From a bacterium D16-50 (lineage in GTDB: Bacteria > Bacillota > Clostridia > Lachnospirales > Lachnospiraceae), in contig RAZA01000004.1 in NCBI GenBank assembly GCA_003612485.1, forward strand, positions 1 through 64,000: DNA of 64,000 bases. Reading direction: 5' to 3'. A program made the position numbers and the translations under genes. This document shows, piece by piece, positions 63,701-64,000 of the stretch. Below the pieces are notes generated by a model. It worked only from the letters and a program-made list of their open reading frames with translations. It was not told where the DNA came from and did not search any database. The first letter of the stretch is position 1, and the number at the start of each line of letters is the position of its first letter.

Positions 63701-64000
63701 ATGAGCGTGCGAACACAGAGCAATGGCATCAAATGGGAAGAGCTTTCCACATATCTGAGCGCAGACGTAGTGGTCTGCGGAGGGGGATCCGCAGGAGTCT
63801 TTGCTGCGGTTGCGGCGGCAAGGGAAGGGGCGAAGGTACTGCTGGTGGAAAGCCAGGGAGGTTTGGGCGGAACTGCGGTAAACGGCCTGGTAATACCCTA
63901 TATGACCGTGCGCATTCCCGGAGAGCCCAGATGTTCTTATCTCCACAAGGAGCTTGACAAGAGGGTGGAGGAATACCACAAGGAAAAATATGTGGTGAAT
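63701..64000 (+). CDS. FAD-dependent oxidoreductase (partial, runs off the window)
   Basis: The first 100 codons of a gene that is open to the end of the window. DVVVCGGGSAGVFAAVAAAR is the dinucleotide-binding GxGxxG segment, followed by GAKVLLVESQGGLGGTAV and NGLVIPYMTVRIPGEPRC. The GGLGGTA turn and later part match the FAD_oxidored group (Pfam 12831), often found in carbohydrate operons of gut anaerobes. The enzyme probably oxidises a sugar or cofactor-linked substrate. GAGGAGG (63685-63691) precedes ATG 63701 nine bases away. It is the fifth gene of the operon that starts at 59303. Confidence 0.9.
   Translation, partial: MSVRTQSNGIKWEELSTYLSADVVVCGGGSAGVFAAVAAAREGAKVLLVESQGGLGGTAVNGLVIPYMTVRIPGEPRCSYLHKELDKRVEEYHKEKYVVN

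Overview
The window looks like a chromosomal segment from a gut-type member of the Firmicutes, most likely family Lachnospiraceae (class Clostridia). This rests on gene content and signals: strong AGGAGG ribosome binding sites, TTGACA/TATAAT-type promoters, a SAM-I (S-box) riboswitch on metK, an archaeal-type class I lysyl-tRNA synthetase, YtrA-type GntR control of an ABC transporter, and many small clostridial orphan proteins. No rRNA, tRNA, CRISPR array, integrase or transposase was recognised.

Layout. (1) About 1-10.8 kb is visibly AT-richer than the rest. It holds stress and drug-handling genes (GNAT, Nudix, TetR with MFS exporter, AraC/GyrI-type regulator with a beta-lactamase-like hydrolase and a UvrA-like ATPase, PNPOx-like flavoprotein, TIGR04076 protein, HTH regulator). 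Several broken genes lie between them, so this reads as a decaying accessory region. (2) 11-31 kb is mostly housekeeping: an ABC exporter pair, a nitrilase/P-loop fusion, an rRNA/tRNA 2'-O-methyltransferase, galE, a hemolysin III-like protein, a small alarmone synthetase, a LysM/G5/M23 cell-wall protein, murA, riboswitch-controlled metK, ornithine carbamoyltransferase, birA, type III pantothenate kinase and a dihydrouridine synthase. (3) 31-40 kb has greA, a class I LysRS fused to a tRNA-binding domain, a lipoprotein hydrolase, a BaiA-like dehydrogenase, and a large protein with a WYL-like N-terminus, an SF1 helicase core and a DUF2726-like nuclease end. (4) 39.7-54.9 kb is a maltodextrin/glycogen locus: LacI regulator, divergent binding protein and MalF/MalG-type permeases, type I pullulanase, 4-alpha-glucanotransferase, glycogen debranching enzyme, HAD phosphatase and GH31 alpha-glucosidase, with an AAC(6')-like acetyltransferase embedded in it. 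Imported alpha-glucans would be debranched, disproportionated and hydrolysed; the transporter ATPase is not in the window. (5) 54.9-58 kb has a GntR/ABC-2 transporter operon and an XRE repressor-like protein whose C-terminal two thirds resemble the cytoplasmic domain of FlhA. (6) 58-64 kb is an AraC regulator divergent from a Gfo/Idh oxidoreductase, TIM-barrel isomerase, NagA-like deacetylase, ROK kinase and a truncated FAD oxidoreductase, probably an amino-sugar or modified-sugar catabolic operon.

Two themes stand out. Unusual domain combinations recur (XRE with FlhA-C, WYL-like with helicase and nuclease, LysRS1 with TRBD, nitrilase with P-loop kinase). Short tandem repeats sit at gene 3' ends or junctions five times (21 bp x6, 18 bp x3, 55 bp x2, 57 bp x2, 42 bp x3), in several cases altering a C-terminus or a translation start. 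All family calls come from reading motifs by eye; no database search was run.
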